Notes: generated by a model not told the origin, from the sequence alone. A stretch of 64,000 nucleotides of DNA from Ferrovibrio sp046297595 (GCF_046297595.1 NZ_JBKBHT010000001.1:1-64000); one strand, 5' to 3'. Shown: positions 24,871-33,232, counted from the stretch's first letter. Program-made: numbers and translations.

Positions 24871-26039
24871 TTGGTCTCCTCGAAGATTTCGCGGCCGATC
24901 AACATGCGCCGGATTTCCGATGTGCCCGCACCGATTTCATACAGCTTGGCATCGCGCAGCAGGCGGCCAGTCGGATAATCGTTGATATAGCCGTTGCCGC
25001 CGAGAATCTGAATCGCATCCAGCGCAAGCTTGGTCGCCTTCTCGGCGGCGAACAGGATCGCACCGGCTGCATCCTTGCGTGTGGTCTGGCCGCGGTCGCA
25101 GGCGCGCGCCACGGCATAAACATAGGCGCGGGCCGCATTCATCTCGGTATACATGTCGGCAACCTTGCCTTGGATCAGCTGGAAGCTGCCGATGGGCTGG
25201 CCGAACTGCTGGCGCTCGTGGATGTATGGCAGCACGACGTCAAGCGCGGCCTGCATGATGCCGATCGGACCGGCCGCCAGCACGGCGCGTTCGTAATCCA
25301 GGCCGCTCATCAGCACGTTCACGCCACGCCCGACCTGGCCGAGCACGTTCTCCTCCGGTACCTCGCAATCCTCGAACACCAACTCGCCGGTATCCGAGCC
25401 ACGCATGCCCAGCTTGTCGAGCTTCTGCGCGGTGGAGAAGCCCTTGAAGCTCTTCTCGATCAGGAAGGCGGTGATGCCGCGTGGACCGGCGGCGGGATCG
25501 GTCTTGGCATAGACCACCAGCACATCGGCCTGCGGGCCGTTGGTGATCCACATTTTGTTGCCGTTGAGGATATAGCGGTCGCCCTTCTTCTCCGCGCGCA
25601 ACTTCATCGACACCACATCGGAACCGGCATTCGGCTCACTCATTGCCAGCGCGCCGAGGTGTTCGCCCGAGATCAGCTTGGGCAGATACCGCTTCTTCTG
25701 TTGCTCATTGCCATTGCGGCGCAGCTGGTTGACACACAGATTGGAATGCGCGCCATAGGACAGGCCCACCGAGGCCGAGCCGCGGCTGACTTCCTCCATG
25801 GCGATGCAGTGTTCGAGATAGCCCAGGCCCGAGCCGCCATATTCCTCTTCCACCGTGATGCCATGCAGACCCAGATCGCCGAACTTGGTCCACAGATCGC
25901 GCGGGAAATGGTTGCTCTTGTCGATCTCGTCGGCGCGTGGCGCCAGCTCGCTGTCGACAAAACCGCGCACGCTCTGGCGCAGCATGTCGGCGGTCTCGCC
26001 CAGACCGAAATCGAGCGTCGGATAGGAATTGGCGATCAT
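24867..26039 (-). CDS. liuA: isovaleryl-CoA dehydrogenase
   Basis: A 390-residue acyl-CoA dehydrogenase that oxidises isovaleryl-CoA to 3-methylcrotonyl-CoA, the substrate of the carboxylase encoded at 13656-18110. The catalytic Glu is at the isovaleryl-specific site, E250 in SGLDYERAVLAAGP, and the usual short-chain Glu position reads YEIGAGTSEIRR. AMSEPNAGSDVVSM and MWITNGPQADV mark the FAD site. It is separated from the rest of the liu genes by seven intervening genes, an unusual arrangement. It follows the thioesterase pair after 48 nt. Confidence 0.92.
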   Translation of the reverse strand: MIANSYPTLDFGLGETADMLRQSVRGFVDSELAPRADEIDKSNHFPRDLWTKFGDLGLHGITVEEEYGGSGLGYLEHCIAMEEVSRGSASVGLSYGAHSNLCVNQLRRNGNEQQKKRYLPKLISGEHLGALAMSEPNAGSDVVSMKLRAEKKGDRYILNGNKMWITNGPQADVLVVYAKTDPAAGPRGITAFLIEKSFKGFSTAQKLDKLGMRGSDTGELVFEDCEVPEENVLGQVGRGVNVLMSGLDYERAVLAAGPIGIMQAALDVVLPYIHERQQFGQPIGSFQLIQGKVADMYTEMNAARAYVYAVARACDRGQTTRKDAAGAILFAAEKATKLALDAIQILGGNGYINDYPTGRLLRDAKLYEIGAGTSEIRRMLIGREIFEETK

Positions 26040-26087
26040 GGTTGTACCCTTCTGTGACAGAAATGCTCTGAATCGGGTGGCGGGATA

Positions 26088-26576
26088 TTAGCGGATCAAA
26101 CCAGGCTGCGCATCCCGCGGGCCGTCATTGCGGCCCATGATGCACATCATGGTCGCGAGGCCCGTGGCACAATGCGTCATCTTGTCGTTTTTGTGGCCAA
26201 ACACGTCGAGTGAACAGATCGTCAGCGTCCGGCCGTGGCGGGTGACGATGCTGCGGGCCACGAGACGGTCGGCATCGGCCGGGGCCATCAGGTTGAGTTT
26301 GTACTCCACCGTCAGCACCGTGGATTCCGCCGGAAACAGGCTATAGGCCGCATAACCGGCGGCGGAATCGGCGATCATGCCGACGATGCCGCCATGCACG
26401 AAACCGTGCTGCTGGGTCACTTTCGGTTCGCGCAGCAATTCGATTTCGCAATGGCCGGGTCGTGCCACGATCATGCGGGCCCCGATCAGGTGCATGGCCG
26501 GCTGGCGCTCGAAACTGTCGCGCACGCGGGCCTTGAAATCCGGATCCTGCGGCTTGTAATCCGGGATTGTTGTCAT
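26088..26576 (-). CDS. PaaI family thioesterase
   Basis: A 162-residue hotdog-fold protein. QQHGFVHGGIVGMIADSAAGYAA holds the HGG(I/V) loop and helix typical of PaaI/4HBT enzymes, followed by VEYKLNLMAPA. Members hydrolyse acyl- or phenylacetyl-CoA thioesters. The ATG overlaps the upstream thioesterase stop (ATGA), making a two-gene coupled unit. A longer frame extends upstream, but it merely overlaps the neighbouring gene. Confidence 0.88.
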   Translation of the reverse strand: MTTIPDYKPQDPDFKARVRDSFERQPAMHLIGARMIVARPGHCEIELLREPKVTQQHGFVHGGIVGMIADSAAGYAAYSLFPAESTVLTVEYKLNLMAPADADRLVARSIVTRHGRTLTICSLDVFGHKNDKMTHCATGLATMMCIMGRNDGPRDAQPGLIR

Positions 26577-27025
26577 GCTGCTGCTCCCCTGGGCGCGACT
26601 GGCGTGATTCCGAACGTGGCCGCGATCCGTTCGACGAAATCGGACGGAAAAGCGCGCGAACGGCGCTGCACCAGATCGATGCAAACCCCGGTCAGCCGGG
26701 CCGACATGGCCAGTTTCTCGTCGCCGACGCGGATCAGGCGATGACGGAACACGATCTTGCGCTCGGCAATGCTTTCCACGTTGGTTTCCATCCGCACCAT
26801 GTCGCCGCCGCGCAACTCGGCCTGATAGTCGATTTCCATGCGTACGGCAGCGGTGCCGACCTGCTCTGCCTCCGCCCGCTCGCGCGGCATGCCATGCATG
26901 GCGCCGATGGCAAAAGCGGCATCCCCCAGCCAGCCCACATAGAAGCTGACATTCACATGCCCCAAATGGTCGCATTGCCAGGCTTGGGTCATCAGCCGCA
27001 GGGTCTCGACGTAGCGTTCGGCCAT
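26573..27025 (-). CDS. acyl-CoA thioesterase, YbgC/4HBT family
   Basis: A 150-residue hotdog thioesterase with the YbgC-like acid motif in QAWQCDHLGHVNVSFYVGWLGDA (two parts), where D19 is the expected catalytic Asp, and MEIDYQAELRGGDMVRMET as the central strand. It hydrolyses short acyl-CoA esters. It is divergent from the LysR gene across a 104-bp AT-rich control region, so the regulator may govern this thioesterase pair and perhaps liuA behind it. Confidence 0.88.
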   Translation of the reverse strand: MAERYVETLRLMTQAWQCDHLGHVNVSFYVGWLGDAAFAIGAMHGMPRERAEAEQVGTAAVRMEIDYQAELRGGDMVRMETNVESIAERKIVFRHRLIRVGDEKLAMSARLTGVCIDLVQRRSRAFPSDFVERIAATFGITPVAPRGAAA

Positions 27026-27087
27026 CGTCCGCTCCTTTCCGGTGTTTCCTCGCCTGCTTCTATAGCGCCCACAACAAAATAGAGAAA

Positions 27088-27105
27088 ATCAATTGTCTTT
27101 ATGAT
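27088..27105. promoter_or_regulatory. candidate LysR operator in the divergent LysR/thioesterase gap
   Basis: The dyad ATCA-N10-TGAT (27088-27105) sits between the two divergent genes in an otherwise AT-rich 104 bp. LysR regulators typically bind interrupted dyads in this position. A perfect TATAAT lies at 27122-27127, only 2 nt before the LysR ATG. Confidence 0.35.
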
Positions 27106-27129
27106 CTGGATAGGGTTTTTCTATAATCC

Positions 27130-28017
27130 ATGAACCTGACCCTGATCCGCTATTTCATGGCCGTGGCCGAAACCGGCAGTTTCACGCGTGGCGCCGAGCG
27201 CGCCAACGTAACCCAGCCGACGCTCTCAGCCGGTATCAAGCGGCTGGAGGAATCCCTGGGGGTCAGCCTGTTCGAGCGCGGTCGCGCCGCCCAGCTCACG
27301 CCGGCTGGCGCCCGCTTCCTGCCCCGCGCGCGGCTCTTGCTGCAGGAATGGACCGCCGCCCGGCGCGAATTGCGCCAGGAAGGCAGGCCGGCACGGCAGC
27401 GCCTGCGCCTGGGTTACGTATCCGGCCTGCCGCAGGCCCGGCTGGCCGCCCTGCTGGGCAGCTTCACCGCCGCGCATCCTGACACGGCAATGGAAACCCT
27501 GGAGGCGCCGGCCGCCACCCTGCATCGCCGGCTCGACATGGGCCGCATCGATGCCGCCATCCTGCCCCTGCCCGACGATGCCGACGACATGGCGCTCAGC
27601 CTGTTTCGGCAGCGCTACCTGCTGGCGGTGCCGCCGCAGCATGCGCTGGCGCATCGCAGCACGGCACGGATCGTCGACCTGCAGGACCAGCCTTTCGTGA
27701 TCCGCCCGCAGGCCGAGATCATGCCGGCCGCCGAAAAACTGTTCGCCACATTGAACGTGCGGCCGCGCATCATCGGCCGTGCCGAAAGCGACCATGGCCT
27801 GCTGGCCCTGGTGGGCGCCGGGATCGGTGTCGCCATCCTGCCACACTGGCTGACCGACGATTCAGTCGCGACCCTCACGCTGCCGGAACTGCGGGACATT
27901 CATCGCATCGGACTGGTCTGGCGCAAAAGCAGCGAAGCGACCACGCGGCCGTTCCGCGATTTCGCTGCCGGCCACGACTGGGATGCCGCTGCGCGGCATC
28001 CCGTGATCGGTCACTAA
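27130..28017 (+). CDS. LysR family transcriptional regulator
   Basis: A 295-residue regulator. The winged helix-turn-helix is at 1-60 (MNLTLIRYFMAVAETGSFTR, then NVTQPTLSAGIKRLEESLG). A periplasmic-binding-like effector domain follows (about 88-290) with the conserved GIGVAILPHWL near the end. The start codon has no Shine-Dalgarno sequence, and a consensus TATAAT lies just before it. It is divergent from the thioesterase pair, the likely target. The last 4 bp overlap the convergent malic enzyme gene. Confidence 0.9.
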   Translation: MNLTLIRYFMAVAETGSFTRGAERANVTQPTLSAGIKRLEESLGVSLFERGRAAQLTPAGARFLPRARLLLQEWTAARRELRQEGRPARQRLRLGYVSGLPQARLAALLGSFTAAHPDTAMETLEAPAATLHRRLDMGRIDAAILPLPDDADDMALSLFRQRYLLAVPPQHALAHRSTARIVDLQDQPFVIRPQAEIMPAAEKLFATLNVRPRIIGRAESDHGLLALVGAGIGVAILPHWLTDDSVATLTLPELRDIHRIGLVWRKSSEATTRPFRDFAAGHDWDAAARHPVIGH

Positions 28018-30308
28018 CCGCGGCCCATCACGCCATCGGCGTGGTCCTGCGCATCCACGACTGCCACCGCGCTCATGTTGACCAGGCCGCGCACCGTGAC
28101 ATTGCGCGACACGATATGGGCCGACTTGCCCATGCCCATCAGGATCGGGCCGACATAAAAGCCCTGCTCCATCTGGCGCACCAGATTGGCGGCGATATTC
28201 GCGGCATCCAGGTTCGGCATCACCAGCAGGTTGGCACTGCCCTTCAGGCTGCCATCGGGCATCAGCTTCTCGCGGATGGTTTCCGAGATCGCGGCATCGG
28301 CCTTCATCTCGCCCTCGATCTCGACATCCGGCATCAGTTCGTGCAGGCGGCGGGTCGCCTCGCGCATTTTCACCGCCGAGGCTGCCGAGGAGGTGCCGAA
28401 GTTGGAATGCGACAGCAGGGCGATCTTCGGCACCAGGCCGAAGCGGCGCACCTCGTCGGCCGCCATCTGCGTGATCGCCACGATCTCGTCGGCGTTTGGA
28501 TCCAGGTTCACGTTGCTGTCGGTGATGAACAGCATGCCATGCGGCAGCACCAGCAGCTGCATCGCCGCCGGCAGCGCCGCGCCGCCGCGCAATCCGATCA
28601 CATCACAGATATGCGGCAGATGCTGGTCATACTGCCCGACAGCGCCGCAGATCATCGCATCGGCTTCGCCGCGATGCACCGCCATGGCCGCGATCACCGT
28701 GGTATTGGTGCGGATCACGGTGCGGGCATCGTCGGGCGCCACGCCCTTGCGCTTCATCAGTCCCAGATAACCGGTCCAGTATTCGTGGTAGCGGTCGTCG
28801 CGTTCGGGATCGATCAGTTCGACATTCTGCCCGGGCTTCAGCCGCAGGCCCAGCTTCTCGATGCGCCGTTCCACCACTGCGCGGCGGCCGATCAGGATCG
28901 GCTGCGCCACCTTGTCGTCCAGCACGATCTGGGCGGCGCGCAACACCCGCTCGTCCTCGCCCTCGGCATAGATCAGGCGCATCGGCCGGCGCTTGGCGCG
29001 CTCGAAGGTCGGCCGCATCACAAAACCGGTGCGGTAGACGAAACGCTCCAGGCTGTGGCGATAGGCCTCCATGTCGGCAATCGGGCGGGTCGCCACGCCG
29101 CTGTCCATCGCCGCCTGCGCCACGGCCGGCGCGATCTGCAGGATCAGGCGCGGATCGAAGGGCTTGGGGATGAAATAATCCGGGCCGAAACTCAGTTCCT
29201 CGTCGTTGCCATAGGCGCGGGCGACAACGTCGGAAATTTCGGCCATTGCCAGATCGGCAATGGCACGCACGGCGGCCAGTTCCATCTGCGTGTTGATCGT
29301 GGTGGCCCCCACATCCAGCGCGCCGCGGAACAGGAACGGGAAGCACAGCACGTTGTTGACCTGGTTCGGGTAGTCCGAACGGCCGGTCGCGATCACCACA
29401 TCGGGGCGGGCCTTCTTGGCCACTTCCGGCAGGATTTCCGGCGTCGGGTTCGCCAGCGCCAGGATCAGCGGCTTGGGTCCCATCTTCTCGACCATCTCGG
29501 CCTTCAGCACATTGGCCGCCGAAAGACCGAGGAACACGTCGGCGCCAACGATGGCGTCACCCAGGGTGCGATGGTTGGTCGGCCGCGCATACCGCGCCTT
29601 GAATTCGTCCATCTGCTCGGTGCGGCCCTCGTAGACCACGCCGACGATGTCGCTGACGACGATATTCTCTTTCTTCACGCCCAGTTCGACCAGCAGGTCG
29701 AGGCAGGCCAACGCGGCGGCACCGGCGCCCGAGGCCACCAGCCGCACATCACCGATCTTCTTGCCCACCACACGCAGGCCGTTCAGCACGGCGGCCGCCA
29801 CGGTGATCGCCGTGCCATGCTGGTCGTCGTGGAAGACCGGAATCTTCATCTTCTGGCGCAGGGCGCGCTCGACCACAAAGCATTCCGGCGACTTGATGTC
29901 TTCCAGGTTGATGCCGCCGAAGGTCGGCTCGAGCGCCGCGATGATATCGATCAGCCTGGCCGGGTCGGTCTCGTTGATTTCGATGTCGAAAACGTCGATG
30001 CCGGCGAATTTCTTGAACAGGACGGCCTTGCCCTCCATCACCGGCTTGGAGGCCAGCGGGCCGATATTGCCAAGGCCGAGCACGGCGGTGCCGTTGGAGA
30101 TGACGCCGATCAGGTTGCCCCGGCCGGTCAGTTCAGCCGCCTGGGCCGGATCGGCCACGATGGCGTTGCAGGCCGCCGCAACACCCGGGCTGTAGGCCAG
30201 CGCCAGGTCGCGCTGGGTGCCGAGCGGTTTGGTGGGGGTGATTTCCAGCTTACCGGGCTTGGGCAACCGGTGGTATTCCAGCGCCGCACGGTCGAGATCG
30301 GAGGTCAT
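28014..30308 (-). CDS. maeB: NADP-dependent malic enzyme with C-terminal phosphotransacetylase-like domain
   Basis: A 764-residue two-domain protein that decarboxylates malate to pyruvate. The malic-enzyme part (1 to about 430) has AYSPGVAAACNAI, GLGNIGPLASKPVMEGKA, HDDQHGTAI and ASGAGAAALACLDLL. The rest (about 440-764) is PTA-like, with RLIYAEGEDERVLRAAQ and FGTSSAASAVKMREA. In MaeB proteins the PTA domain is regulatory (acetyl-CoA inhibition) and not catalytic. ATG 30308 aligns with the family N-terminus. tRNA-Leu lies upstream, and the gene overlaps LysR by 4 bp at its end. Confidence 0.95.
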   Translation of the reverse strand: MTSDLDRAALEYHRLPKPGKLEITPTKPLGTQRDLALAYSPGVAAACNAIVADPAQAAELTGRGNLIGVISNGTAVLGLGNIGPLASKPVMEGKAVLFKKFAGIDVFDIEINETDPARLIDIIAALEPTFGGINLEDIKSPECFVVERALRQKMKIPVFHDDQHGTAITVAAAVLNGLRVVGKKIGDVRLVASGAGAAALACLDLLVELGVKKENIVVSDIVGVVYEGRTEQMDEFKARYARPTNHRTLGDAIVGADVFLGLSAANVLKAEMVEKMGPKPLILALANPTPEILPEVAKKARPDVVIATGRSDYPNQVNNVLCFPFLFRGALDVGATTINTQMELAAVRAIADLAMAEISDVVARAYGNDEELSFGPDYFIPKPFDPRLILQIAPAVAQAAMDSGVATRPIADMEAYRHSLERFVYRTGFVMRPTFERAKRRPMRLIYAEGEDERVLRAAQIVLDDKVAQPILIGRRAVVERRIEKLGLRLKPGQNVELIDPERDDRYHEYWTGYLGLMKRKGVAPDDARTVIRTNTTVIAAMAVHRGEADAMICGAVGQYDQHLPHICDVIGLRGGAALPAAMQLLVLPHGMLFITDSNVNLDPNADEIVAITQMAADEVRRFGLVPKIALLSHSNFGTSSAASAVKMREATRRLHELMPDVEIEGEMKADAAISETIREKLMPDGSLKGSANLLVMPNLDAANIAANLVRQMEQGFYVGPILMGMGKSAHIVSRNVTVRGLVNMSAVAVVDAQDHADGVMGRG

Positions 30309-30451
30309 CGAAGCACTCGTGAGATCGACATGATCAATATCGCCCGGCATCGGCAGAATTGCCGCCGGGGAAAGCAGGCTTACAACAGCCGTATCCGGGA
30401 TGAAAGTGGGAAGGCCGCCATTAGGGGGATAATACCCCTGCCTTCAGAGAA

Positions 30452-30538
30452 TGGTGCGGTCGAAAAGACTCGAACTTTCACGGCCTTTCGGCCACAGCGA
30501 CCTCAACGCTGCGCGTCTACCAATTCCGCCACGACCGC
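30452..30538 (-). tRNA. tRNA-Leu (GAG)
   Basis: An 87-nt class II tRNA on the minus strand. The acceptor GCGGTCG pairs with CGACCGC, the anticodon loop TTGAGGT gives GAG, the long variable arm is TGGCCGAAAGGCCG, the T loop is GTTCGAGTC, and CCA is encoded at 30454-30452. Confidence 0.96.
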
Positions 30539-30557
30539 ATTTTTCGGGCGACGCGGG

Positions 30558-30586
30558 GGAATAGCAAATCCGGCCGGGGTATTCAA
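30558..30586 (-). promoter_or_regulatory. promoter of tRNA-Leu
   Basis: On the minus strand TTGAAT (30586-30581), a 17-nt spacer and TATTCC (30563-30558) lie 19 nt before the tRNA 5' end. Confidence 0.5.
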
Positions 30587-30624
30587 GGCCGGGCGGGCCT
30601 ATTCCTGAGCGGGCCAGCCGGCCC

Positions 30625-30864
30625 TCAATCGTCCGACATGGTGTCGGTGATCGAGACCGCGACCTTCTCGCCGGAAATGACGATTTCACCCCGGGCGATC
30701 AGCTTGTTGTTGGCGAAGATCCAGGCATGGTCGTCGACGCTGGCATCCAGTTCGATCACGGCGCCGCGGCCTACCTTCAGCACCTGGTGGATCGGCATGG
30801 TGGCCTTGCCCAGGACGACCGAGATTTCGACCGAGACGTCGTTGACAGCGGTATTGATGGCCAT
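30625..30864 (-). CDS. short FliN-like SpoA-domain protein, orphan
   Basis: A 79-residue protein that is one SpoA (FliN/YscQ C-terminal) domain: VSVEISVVLGKATMPIHQVL, then KVGRGAVIELDASVDDHAWIFANN in two segments, then ARGEIVISGEKVAVSIT. FliN is the C-ring part of the flagellar switch and is normally about 100-150 residues with an N-terminal extension, missing here. No other flagellar gene is in the window. It may still serve the motor, or act in a secretion or chemotaxis role. It is divergent from lipB. Confidence 0.8.
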   Translation of the reverse strand: MAINTAVNDVSVEISVVLGKATMPIHQVLKVGRGAVIELDASVDDHAWIFANNKLIARGEIVISGEKVAVSITDTMSDD

Positions 30865-30945
30865 GCCGCACCTTCCTTCGGGGCTCTGCAGACGCTAAGT
30901 AACCCGGGCAAGGTTAGCACAGCGTTAAGGTTCGCGTTACCCCGC

Positions 30946-31665
30946 ATGGCCCTCCTTCCCCCGTCTTCCGATCTGATCGACACCCCCGCCGGCCCGGTGG
31001 AATGGGTCATCAGCGACAGCCCGGTTCCCTATGAGGATGCCCTGGCCGCCATGGAAGCCCGCGTGGCCGCCATCCGCGCCGGCGAGGCCCGCGAGGCCGT
31101 CTGGCTGCTGGAGCACCCGGCACTCTACACCGCAGGTACCTCGGCCAGGCCGGCCGACCTGCTGAACCCGCGTTTCCCGGTCTACACCGCCGGCCGCGGC
31201 GGCCAGTACACCTATCACGGCCCGGGCCAGCGGGTGGTTTATCTGATGCTCAACCTCAACCTGCGCGGGAAGGACGTGCGCGCCTTCGTCTGCCGGATGG
31301 AGGACTGGGTGATCGCCACCCTGGCCCGTTTCAACATCAAGGGTGAAATCCGCGATGGCCGCGTGGGCGTCTGGGTCGCCCGGCCGGACCAGGGCCCGGG
31401 CCGGGAGGACAAGATCGCCGCCATCGGGGTCCGGGTCCGCCACTGGGTGACCTTCCATGGCCTGAGCCTGAATGTCGACCCCGCCCTCGACCATTACGAC
31501 GGCATCGTGGCCTGCGGAATCCAGAATACCGAGGCCGAGCCTTTCGGCGTCACCTCGCTGGCCGATCTGGGCCATACCGCCAGCCTGCCGGAAGTGGACC
31601 TGGTCCTGCGCGATACGCTCCGCACGGCCCTGCTGGAACGGCTCGGGTCGGAATGTAAGGTTTAA
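30946..31665 (+). CDS. lipB: octanoyltransferase LipB
   Basis: A 239-residue enzyme that transfers octanoyl from acyl-carrier protein to lipoyl domains of 2-oxoacid dehydrogenases and GcvH. The catalytic pair is visible: K156 in DKIAAIGVRV and C190 in GIVACGIQN. The substrate-binding RGGQYTYHGPGQRVVYLML lies around residue 85. The start ATG 30946 fits the family length; an upstream in-frame extension runs through the fliN-like gene and is not credible. Confidence 0.95.
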   Translation: MALLPPSSDLIDTPAGPVEWVISDSPVPYEDALAAMEARVAAIRAGEAREAVWLLEHPALYTAGTSARPADLLNPRFPVYTAGRGGQYTYHGPGQRVVYLMLNLNLRGKDVRAFVCRMEDWVIATLARFNIKGEIRDGRVGVWVARPDQGPGREDKIAAIGVRVRHWVTFHGLSLNVDPALDHYDGIVACGIQNTEAEPFGVTSLADLGHTASLPEVDLVLRDTLRTALLERLGSECKV

Positions 31666-31668
31666 AGT

Positions 31669-31705
31669 AAATTTATAATTATAATATATTGAAATAATTA
31701 AATTT
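31669..31705. repeat. AT-rich imperfect inverted repeat between convergent genes
   Basis: AAATTTATAATTA (31669-31681) pairs imperfectly with TAATTAAATTT (31695-31705). It spans the 32-bp gap between lipB and the small membrane-protein gene and overlaps the latter's stop codon. The stem is pure A/T, so terminator function is doubtful. Confidence 0.4.
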
Positions 31706-31949
31706 TACTCTTTCTTTTAAGCGCCCGCTTTTGCTGCCGCGACATCCCTTCGGCAGGGACCTGCTTGGGCTGCTTCGTCGCCTGGCCCGCCAGATAGAAC
31801 ACGTAAGCAGCCGTAAAGGCGACCAAAACACCGCCGCCAATCCAGGGATTGTCAGTGCCCCACCATGTGATGCCACCGAACCCGATGGAACCCGTGTAGC
31901 AGATTAGCCATTGCCGCCAAGTCAATTTGAATTTCTTATTATTTTCCAT
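31698..31949 (-). CDS. small membrane protein of unknown function in an AT-rich islet
   Basis: An 83-residue protein with two predicted membrane helices (about 14-31 and 38-56), a Lys-rich N-terminus and a C-terminal tail of KQVPAEGMSRQQKRALKRKSK. Codons and flanking DNA are markedly richer in A/T than the rest of the window (31666-31985), suggesting recent arrival or unusual constraint. It is convergent with lipB and upstream of acylphosphatase. No family is recognised. Confidence 0.6.
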   Translation of the reverse strand: MENNKKFKLTWRQWLICYTGSIGFGGITWWGTDNPWIGGGVLVAFTAAYVFYLAGQATKQPKQVPAEGMSRQQKRALKRKSKI

Positions 31950-32002
31950 TTATATAAATCTCATTTATGAAGTTACAGGTGAGATAAAGACGCATTCCCG
32001 GA

Positions 32003-32302
32003 TTACAGGGTGGGTGTCTGCTCGAAGGCAGTAGCGCCCGCAGCCAGTTCGGCCTCCTCTGGGCTCACCGGGCCAGGCTCGACGCCCTGGACCAGGGCAG
32101 CCGGTGGTCCATCCGCAAGCTCGCGCTCCAGATTGCTCAGGGCTTCGGTTTCGCCATAGGCGAGGATTTCGACCCGGCCGTCCCTGCGGTTTCGCACCCA
32201 GCCAACCAGGCCATAATGCTTCGCTCGGCCGGCGGCCCAGTATCGGAAGCCGACACCCTGAACCCGTCCGGTCACGAAATAGCGGCGCGCCATCTTGCTC
32301 AT
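32003..32302 (-). CDS. acyP: acylphosphatase
   Basis: A 99-residue acylphosphatase that hydrolyses acyl phosphates such as carbamoyl or 1,3-bisphosphoglycerate. The active-site Arg is R20 in GRVQGVGFRYW and the catalytic Asn is N38 in GWVRNRRDGRVEI. The C-terminus (from about 75) is longer than in most members. ATG 32302 or 32293 can start it. It stands between the AT-rich islet gene and the DUF2892 gene with no obvious partner. Confidence 0.9.
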   Translation of the reverse strand: MSKMARRYFVTGRVQGVGFRYWAAGRAKHYGLVGWVRNRRDGRVEILAYGETEALSNLERELADGPPAALVQGVEPGPVSPEEAELAAGATAFEQTPTL

Positions 32303-32377
32303 GGCGCGAGTTTAAACCGGCGGCGCCCGACCCTTCCAGAGGGTCGGACGCCAGCCCGGCCTATGCCTTGGTCTTAC

Positions 32378-32581
32378 TTAGTCGGCCGATTTCATTGGGC
32401 AGGTATTGATCCCCAGCAGGCTGTAGGCCGGGCAGAACCGGAACAGGCCGGTCGCCAGGGGCACCAGCCCGATCAGCCCGAACCAGCGGGCCTCGCCCGG
32501 ATACCAGACCAGCAGGGAGATCAGGCCCAGCCCGACGAGGATACGGACGGCGCGGTCGATGCCGCCGACATTGCTTTTCAT
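32378..32581 (-). CDS. DUF2892 (YgaP-like) small membrane protein
   Basis: A 67-residue protein. MKSNVGGIDRAVRILVGLGL, a second hydrophobic helix (GLIGLVPLATGLFRFCPAYS) and the ending LLGINTCPMKS are characteristic of DUF2892, the membrane part of YgaP-type rhodaneses. The two conserved cysteines (CPAYS and NTCPM) are present. It is last in the operon with the YeeE/YedE pair, consistent with a sulfur-transfer role. Confidence 0.85.
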   Translation of the reverse strand: MKSNVGGIDRAVRILVGLGLISLLVWYPGEARWFGLIGLVPLATGLFRFCPAYSLLGINTCPMKSAD

Positions 32582-32602
32582 GGGAGGCTTCCTTTTCTGC
32601 TT

Positions 32603-33217
32603 TCAGGATTGCGGGGCAATGCGGGGGCTGCCCGAAGGCATGGAGCGGTCGGCATCGCCATCGACATTGCGGCCAAGTTCGCTCCGCCAGGGACGCCAGC
32701 GTTCCATGATCACCAGCAGCACGACCAGCAAAGCCGCCAAAGCCAGCGCGACCAGCCAGAACGGCAGGCCCATCGTCTGGTCGAGGGTCAGCTTGCCCGG
32801 CCCGCCGGAAATCCATGGCTTCAGGGTCGGTTCCAGATAGCCGAAGGCCATGGCGCCGCAGATGCCGCCGGCCAGGGTGACCCAGGCATCGCGGTAGCCG
32901 GCGCCAACCTGCGCCAGAACGGTGCCCGGACAGGCACCGGCCAGGGTGATGCCGGCGCCCAGGATCAGGCCGCCGACGATATCGGCGGTATACAGCGTGG
33001 CCTTGGGGGCCAGCTTGATGATCCCGAAGCCATTCATGACTGCCAGCACCACGAGGCCGGTGGCGACGGCGGTGAGGAACACCTTCAGCATGGTGAAATT
33101 GCGCAGCTGCATCTGGCCGACGATCACGCCGGGCTCAAAAACCCGCGATTTCTCAAGCGCCAGACCGAAGACCAGACCCATGGCCAGACCAACAAGGATG
33201 GCGGATAGCACGCTCAT
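32603..33217 (-). CDS. pmpB: YeeE/YedE-type sulfur transporter subunit (PmpB-like)
   Basis: A 204-residue protein with about five to six membrane helices. ILGAGITLAGACPGTVLAQVG holds the conserved Cys-Pro-Gly of the second half of YeeE/YedE transporters, which in the family binds thiosulfate or sulfide-derived sulfur. Its partner, encoded 15 nt upstream, supplies the first half, and a DUF2892 protein follows. GGAGGAGGGG precedes the ATG. Expression probably depends on the FNR-type box at 33819-33832. Confidence 0.85.
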   Translation of the reverse strand: MSVLSAILVGLAMGLVFGLALEKSRVFEPGVIVGQMQLRNFTMLKVFLTAVATGLVVLAVMNGFGIIKLAPKATLYTADIVGGLILGAGITLAGACPGTVLAQVGAGYRDAWVTLAGGICGAMAFGYLEPTLKPWISGGPGKLTLDQTMGLPFWLVALALAALLVVLLVIMERWRPWRSELGRNVDGDADRSMPSGSPRIAPQS

Positions 33218-33232
33218 GATCCCCTCCTCCTC

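Noticed and set aside
30423..30439. AGGGG...CCCCT dyad after tRNA-Leu
   Set aside because: Short stem without a T-run; could be chance in GC-rich DNA.
28041..30608. Very long open frame (over 850 codons) antisense to malic enzyme
   Set aside because: It is a GC-rich mirror of the maeB coding frame with His/Gln/Arg-rich composition, no start signal and no domain pattern. maeB is certain.
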